DNA of 19,755 nucleotides from Magnetococcales bacterium. Its GTDB lineage: Bacteria; Pseudomonadota; Magnetococcia; Magnetococcales; Magnetaquicoccaceae. The position numbers were made by a program, and so were the translations under genes. Every line of letters starts with the position of its first letter. Within the stretch, counting starts at the first letter, position 1. Shown in pieces: positions 7,158 to 15,900 of this stretch. Location: positions 1 to 19,755 of the forward strand of contig JADGCE010000037.1 in the NCBI GenBank assembly GCA_015229095.1, in the 5' to 3' direction. A model generated the notes under the pieces. It was not told the DNA's origin and ran no database searches. It saw only the letters and a list, made by a program, of their open reading frames with translations.

Positions 7158-8597
7158 CTATCGCAACGATTGCAAGCGAAAATGGTGGTTGATCAACTGT
7201 TTGAAACGATCCACCAGACCCAGGCAATCCCGCAGGTTTTCCCTCTCCAATCCTCCCAGAGTGCTGAGCAACAGGGCATCGCTTGCTGGTTTGTCGTTTG
7301 CGAGTTGCTGCAGTCGCACCCGGATGCGCAGACCGGAAACAAAATCAAATGCCTCAATCAAATCCCTGCCGAAGCTCCGCTCCAGCACACCTCGGCGCAC
7401 CAACCCCCGCACCCGGCGCACCGTGTTGGGATCCCGCAGTTTTTGCTCCAACGCCAGACTGCGCACCCCGTGTACAATCGGAAAAACAGCGCCCCGTTTG
7501 AGATCAATCTGCCCCTGCTTGCTGCCTTTTTCAACGATAAAACGTTTGAAGATACCCAAAGGCGTCTTGAAAGCCAATACCGGCATGGCAAAATGGCCAT
7601 AAAACGCCTGATCATTGGGAAGATGAGCCAGAAAAAAATCCCGCGCTTCCTGAAACAGCCCCAACCGGCCAACCACGGCACGGGCATCATAACAGATGGC
7701 CAGTTGCATGAGATTGTCGGGGGTGGGAGTGTCGATCCAGGCGCGCATCTGCCTTTGAAAATCGCTGAGCCGGATGCCCCATTGGGGATTGTTCATCATG
7801 ACACGGCCAGGGCAGCAGGGATAACCCAGCTGCATCAATGCTTCGGTAAAGAGCTGCGCAAATTCCCGGAGAGCATGGTCGGATATCTGGTCATCCGCAA
7901 TCAGGGCGTTGTCTTGATCGGTTTTGACAATCTGCTCTCCACGTCCTTCGCTGCCCATGACCAGAATGCAAATATGCTCCAACCATTCCGGTGCTGCCAG
8001 CAGGCTGGCGGCTTTCTGGAAAACCTGTCGGTCCAGTTCGCGGGTCAACCGACCGATATAACGAACCTGCATCCCCTTGGAAAAGAGAGAGTGGACCCAA
8101 TGCGCCTGATGATGTACCGCATTGGCCAATTCCGAAAGGGTGGTAGCCTGCTGAACCCGCTGAATACTCAACGAGGCATGGTTGGTCAAAAAAAAGAGCA
8201 ATTCGGTCAGCCCCAGGATACCCAGAAGATGATCTGGCGTACCAATGACCAGACGATTCACCGCCCGTTTGGTCATCAAAAGCAGTGCCTTGAACAAAAG
8301 TTCGTCAGGCGGGGCCATCACCAGATTCCAGGAGGTAATCCCGGCAATCGGCGTGTCGACGGGCAACTGCGCAATGGCAAGCCCGTCTCGGATATCGGCA
8401 CTGGTCAGGATGCCATGGCGGCGCCCCTGCCGAACCAACACCCCATCGATCCGGCGGGAGCGCATCTGAACAGCGGCCTCCTGTATAGAGGCCTCCGCCG
8501 GCAGGATGACCGGTGCGGTCAGGTGAAGATCCCGGATGCGGGAAGTCAGCAGCGGGGTGACAGAGCCTTCGGAATTCCATTCACGGAGTTTCGCCAT
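7158..8597 (-). CDS. CBS-pair DUF294 nucleotidyltransferase-like protein
   Basis: A 479-residue cytoplasmic protein. Residues about 18-140 hold two CBS motifs ('IQEAAVQMRSRRIDGVLV' with 'GILTSADIRDGL', then 'LLLMTKRAVNRLVI' with 'LLGILGLTELLFF'), which usually bind adenine nucleotides. Residues about 165-300 are a GlnD-like nucleotidyltransferase domain with the motif 'MGSEGRGEQIVKTDQDNALI', and the metal-binding acids are Asp227 and Asp229. The rest (about 340-475) matches the DUF294 C-terminal substrate-binding-like helical domain. The usual cyclic-nucleotide-binding N-terminus of some relatives is absent. ATG 8597 is chosen over a start at 8672 because the extra 25 residues would be encoded by the GC hairpin. 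A G-rich stretch precedes this ATG. Genes of this family often neighbour acs and actP. The modified target is unknown. Confidence 0.88.
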   Translation of the reverse strand: MAKLREWNSEGSVTPLLTSRIRDLHLTAPVILPAEASIQEAAVQMRSRRIDGVLVRQGRRHGILTSADIRDGLAIAQLPVDTPIAGITSWNLVMAPPDELLFKALLLMTKRAVNRLVIGTPDHLLGILGLTELLFFLTNHASLSIQRVQQATTLSELANAVHHQAHWVHSLFSKGMQVRYIGRLTRELDRQVFQKAASLLAAPEWLEHICILVMGSEGRGEQIVKTDQDNALIADDQISDHALREFAQLFTEALMQLGYPCCPGRVMMNNPQWGIRLSDFQRQMRAWIDTPTPDNLMQLAICYDARAVVGRLGLFQEARDFFLAHLPNDQAFYGHFAMPVLAFKTPLGIFKRFIVEKGSKQGQIDLKRGAVFPIVHGVRSLALEQKLRDPNTVRRVRGLVRRGVLERSFGRDLIEAFDFVSGLRIRVRLQQLANDKPASDALLLSTLGGLERENLRDCLGLVDRFKQLINHHFRLQSLR

Positions 8598-8640
8598 CGG
8601 CACCCCCCCTGCACAGCGGCGGAAGAGAGAGAATTGGGTC

Positions 8641-8663
8641 TGCCCCCCCAAGCCGGGGGGGCA
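8641..8663. terminator. GC hairpin between actP and the DUF294 gene
   Basis: TGCCCCCCC (8641-8649) pairs perfectly over 9 bp with GGGGGGGCA (8655-8663) around a 5-base loop. On the minus strand it lies 21 bases after the actP stop and is followed by a pyrimidine-rich but not U-only stretch. It may be a partial terminator or an mRNA-stabilising hairpin that lowers expression of the downstream signalling genes. Confidence 0.45.
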
Positions 8664-8684
8664 GCAGAACACACGTGAGGCTCG

Positions 8685-10379
8685 TCAGTGCTGGGAGGCC
8701 CCCGCAGCACCGATGCCGCTTTCACAGCGGATCTCCTGCGCCTCAAACAGCGCGCGTTCGGCAGCAGCCTGGGGGCTGTTGTCCAGTTTGGAAAAGATCC
8801 AGCATCCCAAAAAGGCCAAGGTCATGGAAAAAATGGCCGGATCTTTATAGGGAAACAGGGCTGTCTTGTTGCCCAACACATCCACCCAGACGGTTTTCGA
8901 CAACACCACCATGACCACGGTGGTCACCAACCCCAGGGTGCCACCGATCAGCGCACCACGGGTGGTCAGATTTTTCCAGTGGATAGAGAGAAACAGGATG
9001 GGAAAATTGGCCGAGGCGGCAATGGCGAAGGCCAGACCAACCATGAAGGCCACATTCTGCTTTTCAAACTGGATGCCCAGATAGATGGCGATGACGCCGA
9101 TGGCCAGAGCGGAAAATTTGGAGACCCGCATCTCGGTCCTTTCATCCACCTTGCCCCCCCGCATGGCATTGGCAAACAGGTCATGGGAGACCGCCGAGGC
9201 CCCCGCCAGGGTCAAGCCGGAGACCACGGCCAGAATGGTGGCAAAGGCCACGGCTGAGATAAAGCCGAGAAAAAGGTCACCACCGGCCGCGTGGGCCAGA
9301 TGAATGGCTGCCATGTTATTGCCGCCCATCAGCGTGCCCTTGGCGGCATCCATATATTGGGGATTGGGGGCCACCATCATCACCGCACCAAAGCCAATGA
9401 TGAAGGTGAGGATATAAAAATAACCAATAAACCCTGTGGCATAAAACACGGATTTGCGGGCTTCCTTGGCATTGGGCACGGTAAAAAACCGCATGAGAAT
9501 ATGAGGCAGGCCCGCCGTTCCGAACATGAGCGCCAGCCCCAGGGAGATGGCCGAGACAGGATCGCTCACCAACCCCCCTGGAGCAAAAATATCCCGGCTG
9601 TCGGCAACTGCCTTTTTATGATCTGCCAGGCTGCTGGATTTGATGCTTTCCAGGGCAGTCCTGAAAAAGAGTTCCAGATCAAAATGGGTATGATTCAGAG
9701 CACTCAGGGCGATGAAAGTGGCACCCGTGAGCAGCAGAACAGCCTTGATGATCTGCACCCAGGTGGTAGCGATCATGCCGCCAAAGGCCACGTAGAGAAT
9801 CATCAGGGCACCAACGGTCACCACGGCATACTCATAGGGGAGGCCGAACAGGGTACGGATCAACTGCCCTGCTCCCACCATCTGGGCAATCAGATAGAGG
9901 ATGACCGTAAACAGGGTGCCCATGGCCGACAAGGTGCGAATAGGAACCCGGGAAAGACGAAAAGAGACAATGTCGGCAAAGGTATACCGCCCCAGGTTGC
10001 GCAACTGCTCGGCCATCAGAAACAGAATGACCGGCCACCCCACCAGAAAGCCGATGGAATAGATCAGGCCGTCATACCCCTTGGCAAACACCATGGCAGA
10101 GATGCCCAAAAACGAGGCGGCGGACATATAGTCGCCCGCAATGGCCAAACCGTTCTGAAAGCCGGTGATGCCCCCTCCCGCTGCATAAAAATCCTTGGTG
10201 GTTTTTGTGTGGGAGGCGGCCCAGTAGGTGATGCCCAGAGTGACCGCCACAAACACAAAAAACATGGCAATAGCGGTTATATTCAGCGCAGATTCCGGCT
10301 TTGCTGCATCCGCCGCCCAGGCTGCCGGGTGCCAGGCACCCACCGCCAGAGCGAGCAAAAAACTCCACAAACGGCTCAT
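8685..10379 (-). CDS. actP: Cation/acetate symporter ActP
   Basis: A 564-residue sodium/solute symporter family protein, close to the about 550 residues of E. coli ActP. A signal-peptide-like N-terminus ends at 'AAWAADA' and is followed by a chain of membrane helices. Family features include 'YWAASHTKTTKDFYAAGGGITGFQNGLAIAGDYMSAASFLG', 'GLIYSIGFLVGWPVILFLMAE' and a C-terminus 'ERALFEAQEIRCESG' typical of ActP. It should import acetate and related short carboxylates with a cation across the inner membrane. The ATG overlaps the yjcH stop by 4 bases (ATGA), as expected for this conserved pair. The gene is followed by a GC hairpin and the DUF294 gene. Confidence 0.96.
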   Translation of the reverse strand: MSRLWSFLLALAVGAWHPAAWAADAAKPESALNITAIAMFFVFVAVTLGITYWAASHTKTTKDFYAAGGGITGFQNGLAIAGDYMSAASFLGISAMVFAKGYDGLIYSIGFLVGWPVILFLMAEQLRNLGRYTFADIVSFRLSRVPIRTLSAMGTLFTVILYLIAQMVGAGQLIRTLFGLPYEYAVVTVGALMILYVAFGGMIATTWVQIIKAVLLLTGATFIALSALNHTHFDLELFFRTALESIKSSSLADHKKAVADSRDIFAPGGLVSDPVSAISLGLALMFGTAGLPHILMRFFTVPNAKEARKSVFYATGFIGYFYILTFIIGFGAVMMVAPNPQYMDAAKGTLMGGNNMAAIHLAHAAGGDLFLGFISAVAFATILAVVSGLTLAGASAVSHDLFANAMRGGKVDERTEMRVSKFSALAIGVIAIYLGIQFEKQNVAFMVGLAFAIAASANFPILFLSIHWKNLTTRGALIGGTLGLVTTVVMVVLSKTVWVDVLGNKTALFPYKDPAIFSMTLAFLGCWIFSKLDNSPQAAAERALFEAQEIRCESGIGAAGASQH

Positions 10380-10699
10380 TTCGTCTCCTCCTTGATTTGC
10401 CGGGTCAGTTCATCAAACGTGCTGTTGGCCCGATACACATAGATGCCGGTCAGAATGAACGCCGCAATAATGATCAGCACTCCGATGGGAATACCGATCG
10501 AGATCACGCTGTCCGGAGCGATCTTTTCCCCCAAAGATTTGGGAATAAAAGCCACTACCAGGATGAAGGCATAGTAAATGATCAGCATGATCATGCTCAA
10601 AAACCAGGCAAACCCGGAGCGTTTTGCCACCAGTTCCTGATATTTTGGGTTGGCCTTAATCCGTTGAACCAACTTTGCATCAACAGGATCGTTGTTCAT
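10376..10699 (-). CDS. yjcH: DUF485 inner-membrane protein, ActP partner
   Basis: A 107-residue protein with the DUF485 pattern: 'VQRIKANPKYQELVAKRSGFAWFLSMIMLIIYYAFILVVAF' near the N-terminus, a second membrane helix ('IGIPIGVLIIIAAFILTGIYVYRAN'), and a charged C-terminal helix. The ATG at 10699 has AAGGAG 7 bases upstream. A start 12 codons earlier is unsupported. It overlaps actP by 4 bases and lies 73 bases after acs. DUF485 proteins are nearly always encoded beside ActP-type symporters. The precise role is not established, but assistance to assembly or activity of the transporter is the usual suggestion. Confidence 0.93.
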   Translation of the reverse strand: MNNDPVDAKLVQRIKANPKYQELVAKRSGFAWFLSMIMLIIYYAFILVVAFIPKSLGEKIAPDSVISIGIPIGVLIIIAAFILTGIYVYRANSTFDELTRQIKEETK

Positions 10700-10706
10700 G
10701 GTGCAT

Positions 10707-10712
10707 CTCCTT
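10707..10712 (-). promoter_or_regulatory. Ribosome binding site deciding the yjcH start
   Basis: AAGGAG on the minus strand, 7 bases before the ATG at 10699. Confidence 0.7.
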
Positions 10713-10725
10713 GGTGTGAATACGC

Positions 10726-10745
10726 GATGGCCCAATCATGCCATC
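10726..10745. repeat. Inverted repeat in the acs-yjcH gap
   Basis: GATGGC (10726-10731) is complementary to GCCATC (10740-10745) across 8 bases. It lies in the 73-base gap between the acs stop and the yjcH start. No U-tract follows, so it could be a processing or stability hairpin, or chance. Confidence 0.3.
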
Positions 10746-10772
10746 CCCTTCTGAACCTGAGCAAAAACGGTG

Positions 10773-12710
10773 TCAGGTCGATTCTCTTGCGTCAATCAGG
10801 GACTGGACGACACTGGGATCGGCCAGGGTGGTGGTGTCCCCCATGTTTTCCAGCTCGTTGGCGGCGATTTTCCGCAAGATACGCCGCATGATTTTGCCGG
10901 AACGGGTTTTGGGCAGGCCCGGTGCCCACTGCATGATGTCAATGTGTGCGATGGGACCGATTTCCTGGCGCACCAGGGCAGACAACTCTTTGCGCAATGT
11001 TTCGGTAGGCGTCTCACCCACCATCAGGGTGACAAAGGCATAGATACCCTGCCCCTTGATGGGGTGGGGATAGCCGACCACAGCGGCCTCAGCCACCTTT
11101 TCGTGCAACACCAGAGCGGATTCAATCTCGGCGGTACCCAGATTATGACCAGAGACGATGATGATATCGTCCACCCGTCCGGTAATCCAATGGTAGCCAT
11201 CCGCATCCCGACGGCAGCCGTCACCGGGAAAATAGCGACCTGGATAGGCGGCAAAATAGGTATTGAAAAAACGTTGATGATCCCCATAGACGGTACGCAT
11301 CATGCCGGGCCAGGGACGGGTAATGGTCAATATTCCCCCGGTCGCGCCCTCCTGCACCACCCCTTTTTCGTCCACAATTTCCGGAACAATCCCGAAGAAA
11401 GGCAGGGTGGCCGAACCGGGCTTGGTGGCAATGGCACCGGGCAGGGGCGTGATGAGAATACCCCCCGTTTCTGTCTGCCACCAGGTGTCCACAATGGGGC
11501 AACGCCCCTGCCCCACCACGTGAAAATACCACTCCCAGGCTTCCGGATTGATGGGTTCACCCACCGACCCCAGCAGACGCAAAGAGGCTCGACTGCTCTT
11601 GTTGACAAAGGCATCCCCCTGCGCCATCAACGAACGGATGGCCGTAGGCGCGGTATAAAAAATGTTGACCTGATGCTTGTCGATCACCTGCCAGAAACGG
11701 GAGGCATCCGGATAGGTGGGAATCCCCTCAAACATCAGGGTGATGGCACCATTGGAAAGGGGACCGTAGACAATATAGCTGTGGCCGGTGATCCAGCCCA
11801 CATCGGCAGTACACCAGTAAACATCGCCCTCGTGATAGTCAAAAATATAGCGATGGGTCATGGTGGCATAGAGGATATACCCGCCCGTCGTATGCAACAC
11901 CCCCTTGGGCTTGCCGGTGGAACCGGAGGTATACAAAATGAACAGCGGATCCTCCGCCTCCATGGGTTCGGCGGGACAGAGGGGACTGGCCGCTGCCACG
12001 GCCTCGTGATACCAAACATCCCGCTCCGGGTGTGGGGATATCGCTCCACCGGTCAGGCGCACGGTAAAGACGCTGTGCACAAAGGGACACTCTTTGAGTG
12101 CCTCATCCACGTTGGCGCGCAAAGGGATCTTTTTGGCTCCGCGCACCCCTTCATCCGCCGTTACCACAGCGCAACAGGTCGCATTCTGAATACGATCCTT
12201 GAGAGATTCCGGGGAAAAACCACCGAATACCACCGAGTGGATGGCACCGATGCGGGCACAGGCCAACATGGCCACGGCCGCTTCAGGGATCATCGGCATA
12301 TAGATGCACACCCGATCCCCCTTGCCGATGTGACGCGCCTTCAGGGCATTGGCAAAGCGACACACCTCTTCGTGCAACATTTTGTAGGTGATATGCCTGG
12401 ATTGGCCGGGATCGTCCCCCTCCCATACAATGGCGGTCTGGTCGGCTCGCGTGGCCAAATGACGGTCCAGACAGTTGTAGGAGACGTTGAGCTTGGCCCC
12501 GTCAAACCAACGAACGTGGGCTTTGTGAAAATCCCACTCCACCACCGTGTCCCATTTTTTGAACCAGTCGATAAAGTGGTCCGCCTGGGCGGCCCAGAAC
12601 CCCTCCATGTCCTGGATCGACTGGGCATACAGGGTCTCATACTGCTCTCTGTTGATCCGGGCGTTGGCCGCAACTTCCGGCGCAACGGGATAGATTTTGT
12701 CACTGCTCAT
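10773..12710 (-). CDS. acs: Acetyl-CoA synthetase (AMP-forming)
   Basis: A 645-residue protein of normal Acs length, making acetyl-CoA from acetate, ATP and CoA through acetyl-AMP. Visible motifs are the P-loop-like 'YTSGSTGKPKGVLH', 'WCTADVGWITGHSYIVYGPL', the acetate-pocket region 'DTWWQTETGG', 'YFPGDGCRRDADGYHWITGRVDD' and the C-terminal 'PKTRSGKIMRR'. The Lys606 of that last motif is the residue reversibly acetylated in homologues. One oddity is Asn523 in 'VSGHNLGTAEIE', where enteric Acs has Arg. The ATG at 12710 has AAGGAG 8 bases upstream. It is the first gene of the acetate block, with a 226-base upstream gap that probably contains the promoter. Confidence 0.97.
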   Translation of the reverse strand: MSSDKIYPVAPEVAANARINREQYETLYAQSIQDMEGFWAAQADHFIDWFKKWDTVVEWDFHKAHVRWFDGAKLNVSYNCLDRHLATRADQTAIVWEGDDPGQSRHITYKMLHEEVCRFANALKARHIGKGDRVCIYMPMIPEAAVAMLACARIGAIHSVVFGGFSPESLKDRIQNATCCAVVTADEGVRGAKKIPLRANVDEALKECPFVHSVFTVRLTGGAISPHPERDVWYHEAVAAASPLCPAEPMEAEDPLFILYTSGSTGKPKGVLHTTGGYILYATMTHRYIFDYHEGDVYWCTADVGWITGHSYIVYGPLSNGAITLMFEGIPTYPDASRFWQVIDKHQVNIFYTAPTAIRSLMAQGDAFVNKSSRASLRLLGSVGEPINPEAWEWYFHVVGQGRCPIVDTWWQTETGGILITPLPGAIATKPGSATLPFFGIVPEIVDEKGVVQEGATGGILTITRPWPGMMRTVYGDHQRFFNTYFAAYPGRYFPGDGCRRDADGYHWITGRVDDIIIVSGHNLGTAEIESALVLHEKVAEAAVVGYPHPIKGQGIYAFVTLMVGETPTETLRKELSALVRQEIGPIAHIDIMQWAPGLPKTRSGKIMRRILRKIAANELENMGDTTTLADPSVVQSLIDAREST

Positions 12711-12936
12711 GCCGATGGCTCCTTCCAGATACCGAGTTCAACCGACGCGATCGGAGAGTGGAGTCCCTTGCCTCGGACCCTGCGCGAGCCCAGCAAAGGG
12801 AGCGCGCCAACCGCGCCTTGTCACGGGTTGTCATGACTGATCGGCCAAAAAATGGCCCCCATTCCCCCCACACATCCCCGGGGAGTGTAGCAGCAATCCG
12901 TGCAGCGTTCAAGGCGGGGTGCCGTCGCGGGGTCAG
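12711..12936 (-). promoter_or_regulatory. Probable acs promoter region with tandem TGACAA repeat
   Basis: This gap between the hybrid kinase stop and acs must hold any separate acs promoter. On the minus strand it carries TGACAA twice, 10 bases apart (12818-12823 and 12828-12833), overlapping the palindrome GTCATGAC (12830-12837), about 110 bases before the acs start. One-turn spacing fits a dimeric activator site. A GGCCA/TGGCC inverted repeat lies near 12843-12857. I found no convincing -35/-10 pair and no properly spaced sigma-54 site. Confidence 0.4.
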
Positions 12937-15900
12937 TCACGCCTCTTCCAGGAGGATCCCTTCCGCCTCTGCCCACGCATAAAAAACGGCCAGGCATGCA
13001 TCAAAATCATATGCAGACAGAGCGGCTTTTATGCGATCCAGCCGTTCCTTCCGCTCTCCATCCTGCACCAGCACAGCCAGTTCTGCCACCACACCCTCTG
13101 CGGCCGCGTCATAGGCCAGAAGATTCTGAATGGCTTTCCGAAACAGGGGGGCCAACTGTTCCGGAGCAACCGGCTCCCCCTGCTGCCCTTCCTGTTTGTC
13201 AAGGGTGGCGGGTATTTCCCAAGCGGTCTGAATGGCAGAGAGCACCCGTGCCAGTTCATCGGTCGTGCGGGCCAACTCGGTCGGCCAGGCATGCCATTGG
13301 GAGGGGGTCTGGATGATCTTCTCCAATCGGGCAGCAGAGTCGGCAAGCTGCAGAGCACCGATGGTGGCGGCAACCCCTTTCAACGAATGGGCCGTTCGCT
13401 CCAGGGTTGCATGGTCGCCCGCCTCCATCTGCATGGCCATGCGCACACAGGCATCCCCCTGATTGGTGACAAATTTACCTAATATACTCCGGTATATACC
13501 CCCATCACCCCCCACGTTGCGCAAACCTTTCTGCACATCCACCCCTTCCAGCACTGGAAAATCGCTGGAACCTCCCGAGGAGGGCCTGGAGGGGGCAAGA
13601 GCACGCCCATCCAAACCCGGTTTCAGGTACTGGAGAATGCGCATGTACAGGATATCCGGGTCGATGGGTTTGGCGATGTGATCCTGCATCCCAGCCGCCA
13701 GGCACCGCTCCCGATCACCTGCCATGGCATTGGCTGTCATGGCCAGAATGGGCACTTCAGGCGGAATCAGGGATTCTTCCCGCAACCGGCGGGCCGTCGT
13801 CAGACCATCCATCACGGGCATCAACATATCCATAAGGATCATGTCAAATCGAGCCTCTGCCACCCGTTCCAGGGCCTCCTGGCCGTTGTTGGCCACGGTT
13901 ATCTGCACACCAACCCGCTCCAGCAGCTCCGTGGCAACCTGTTGATTGATGGCGTTATCCTCGACCAGCAACACCCGCACGTCGGTCAAAAACTTCTGCA
14001 GTTGCTCCTCTGAGAGGGAGTCGCTGCGCACTGGAACATTCTCAGAACAGATGCCCAAACAGACTGTCGCAGTAAAGCAGCTCCCCTCACCCGGCGTGCT
14101 GCTGACCTGTATGCTGCCACCCATCCTATCGACCAGCCTTTTGCTGATGGCCAAACCCAGCCCTGTACCACCATACCGGCGGGTAATGGATGTATCCGCT
14201 TGGTGAAAACTCTGGAACAGCTGTGCGATCTGCTCGGGAGTCATGCCGATGCCGGAATCCCGCACAACAAAGCGAAGTTCCACCTCCTGCTCCGATCGAT
14301 TGGCCAATTCAACCGTGACGCGCACCTCACCCCGGTCTGTAAATTTAACGGCGTTGGAGGCAAAGTTGGTCAACACTTGGCCCAGACGCAGTGAATCTCC
14401 GATCAGCCATGGGGGTATCGCACGATCCGCTTCCCAAACAAACCGAATCCCCTTTTCGGAGCTCTTGACGGAAACGACCGACATCACATCCTGCAGCAAT
14501 TCCCCTATGGCGAAAGCCCGCTGTTCCATATCGAGCTTGCCCGCCTCGATTTTGGAAAAATCCAGAATATCGTTGATCAATCTCAGCAACGTGGCGGCTG
14601 CCCCGGAGATTTTTTGGAGATAATCCATCTGCCTGGGGGTAAGAGATGTGCGCATGACCAAATGGCTCAAACCGATGATGGCATTCATGGGTGTACGGAT
14701 TTCGTGACTCATGTTGGCCAAAAAATCAGACTTGGCCTGATTGGCCCGCTCCACCCGCTCCATGGCCTCCTGGAGATGCCTTTCCACTTGTTTTTGCTGG
14801 GTAATATCCAGGACCGTTCCGATCATGGCAACAGGCTGCCCGCTCGCATCTCTCGTCAAAACCCCTTTTTCACGCACAAACCGAATCTCCCGATCCGGGC
14901 AGAGGATGCGATGTTCCACCTCATACTCGGTCGCTTCCCCGTCCAGGGTTTTCTGGATCGCCTGCACAACCTCGGGGCGGTCATCTTCATGCAGCGTTTC
15001 CAAAAACAACGCATAGGTCGGTGAACCCCTGTCAGGATCCCGGCGAAAAATGCGAAAAGTTTCTTTTGACCAGGTCACCCCCCCGTTGAGAATATCCCAT
15101 TTCCAATGACCGACATGGGCGATTTCCTGGGCACGCTCCAACAAGGTTTGGCTTTCATGGAGCATTTGATTGGATGCAAACAGCGCATCCCTGGCCAGGG
15201 TGACATCGCGAAACAGCGAGGCAAACGGCTTTTGCAGAGAGGTTTCAACGGTGGCCTGGTAGATCCAGTAAAAGGCGAAGATTTTCAGTATATGGCCAAT
15301 CAGGTTGGAGAGGTCATACATGCCCACATAAAACGTGAAAGCCAACTCGGAACCCATTGTGGCCAGCATGGCCCAGATCAACCGCGTGCGCACGTATGGG
15401 TCAAACAGGGTGCGATGCTGCCTCATGAGCCATAACCCGCCCGCCAGCACTGCACAGATGAGATATTCGCTGATAATTTTGAACGGCGTCAGGCCCACCC
15501 CATCGATAAAGCAGTCGGGGAAAACCTGCCACCGATAAATGGTGGCGAGAATCAAGGCGGTGACACCTGCATACAAGAGCAGTGCCCACTCCTCCCGCAA
15601 GGGTCGCTTGATGAATAAAAACGCCCCCAAAAAAGAGAACGCCTCCAGAAAGCGGGAGGCGATCCAAAGCTGCGGCGGATGATTGGAATTCTGCGCGGAG
15701 AGGAGCGACATGCCCTTGTAATCCAGGGTGTGCATCAGGTCCAAACCGCTGATAAAAAGAAAGGCGATGCCCAGAAACAGCAGAAAGTGGTTGTCCAGGA
15801 AGCGCCGCCCGTTCCAGACGACGACAAAAAACCCAAACCCGATGACCACACTGAAGATTTCGGCCAAGCTGTGGAACAGGAGATAATTGTCGAAGGAGGT

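Noticed and set aside
7170..8678. Plus-strand open frame of 502 codons
   Set aside because: Antisense shadow of the DUF294 gene, which has clear CBS and nucleotidyltransferase motifs.
12792..12811. Possible sigma-54 promoter before acs (minus strand TTGGCGCG to TTTGCTG)
   Set aside because: The distance between GG and GC is 12 bases instead of the required 10, and the -24 element is imperfect.
10770..12836. Plus-strand open frame of 688 codons
   Set aside because: It lies antisense across the whole of acs, which has perfect family motifs. The frame is open because of codon bias, and its translation is Gly/His/Gln-rich without domains.
12700..12912. Minus-strand short frame overlapping the acs start
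   Set aside because: It covers the acs regulatory gap and overlaps the acs ribosome binding site in another frame. No leader-peptide features such as repeated codons were seen.
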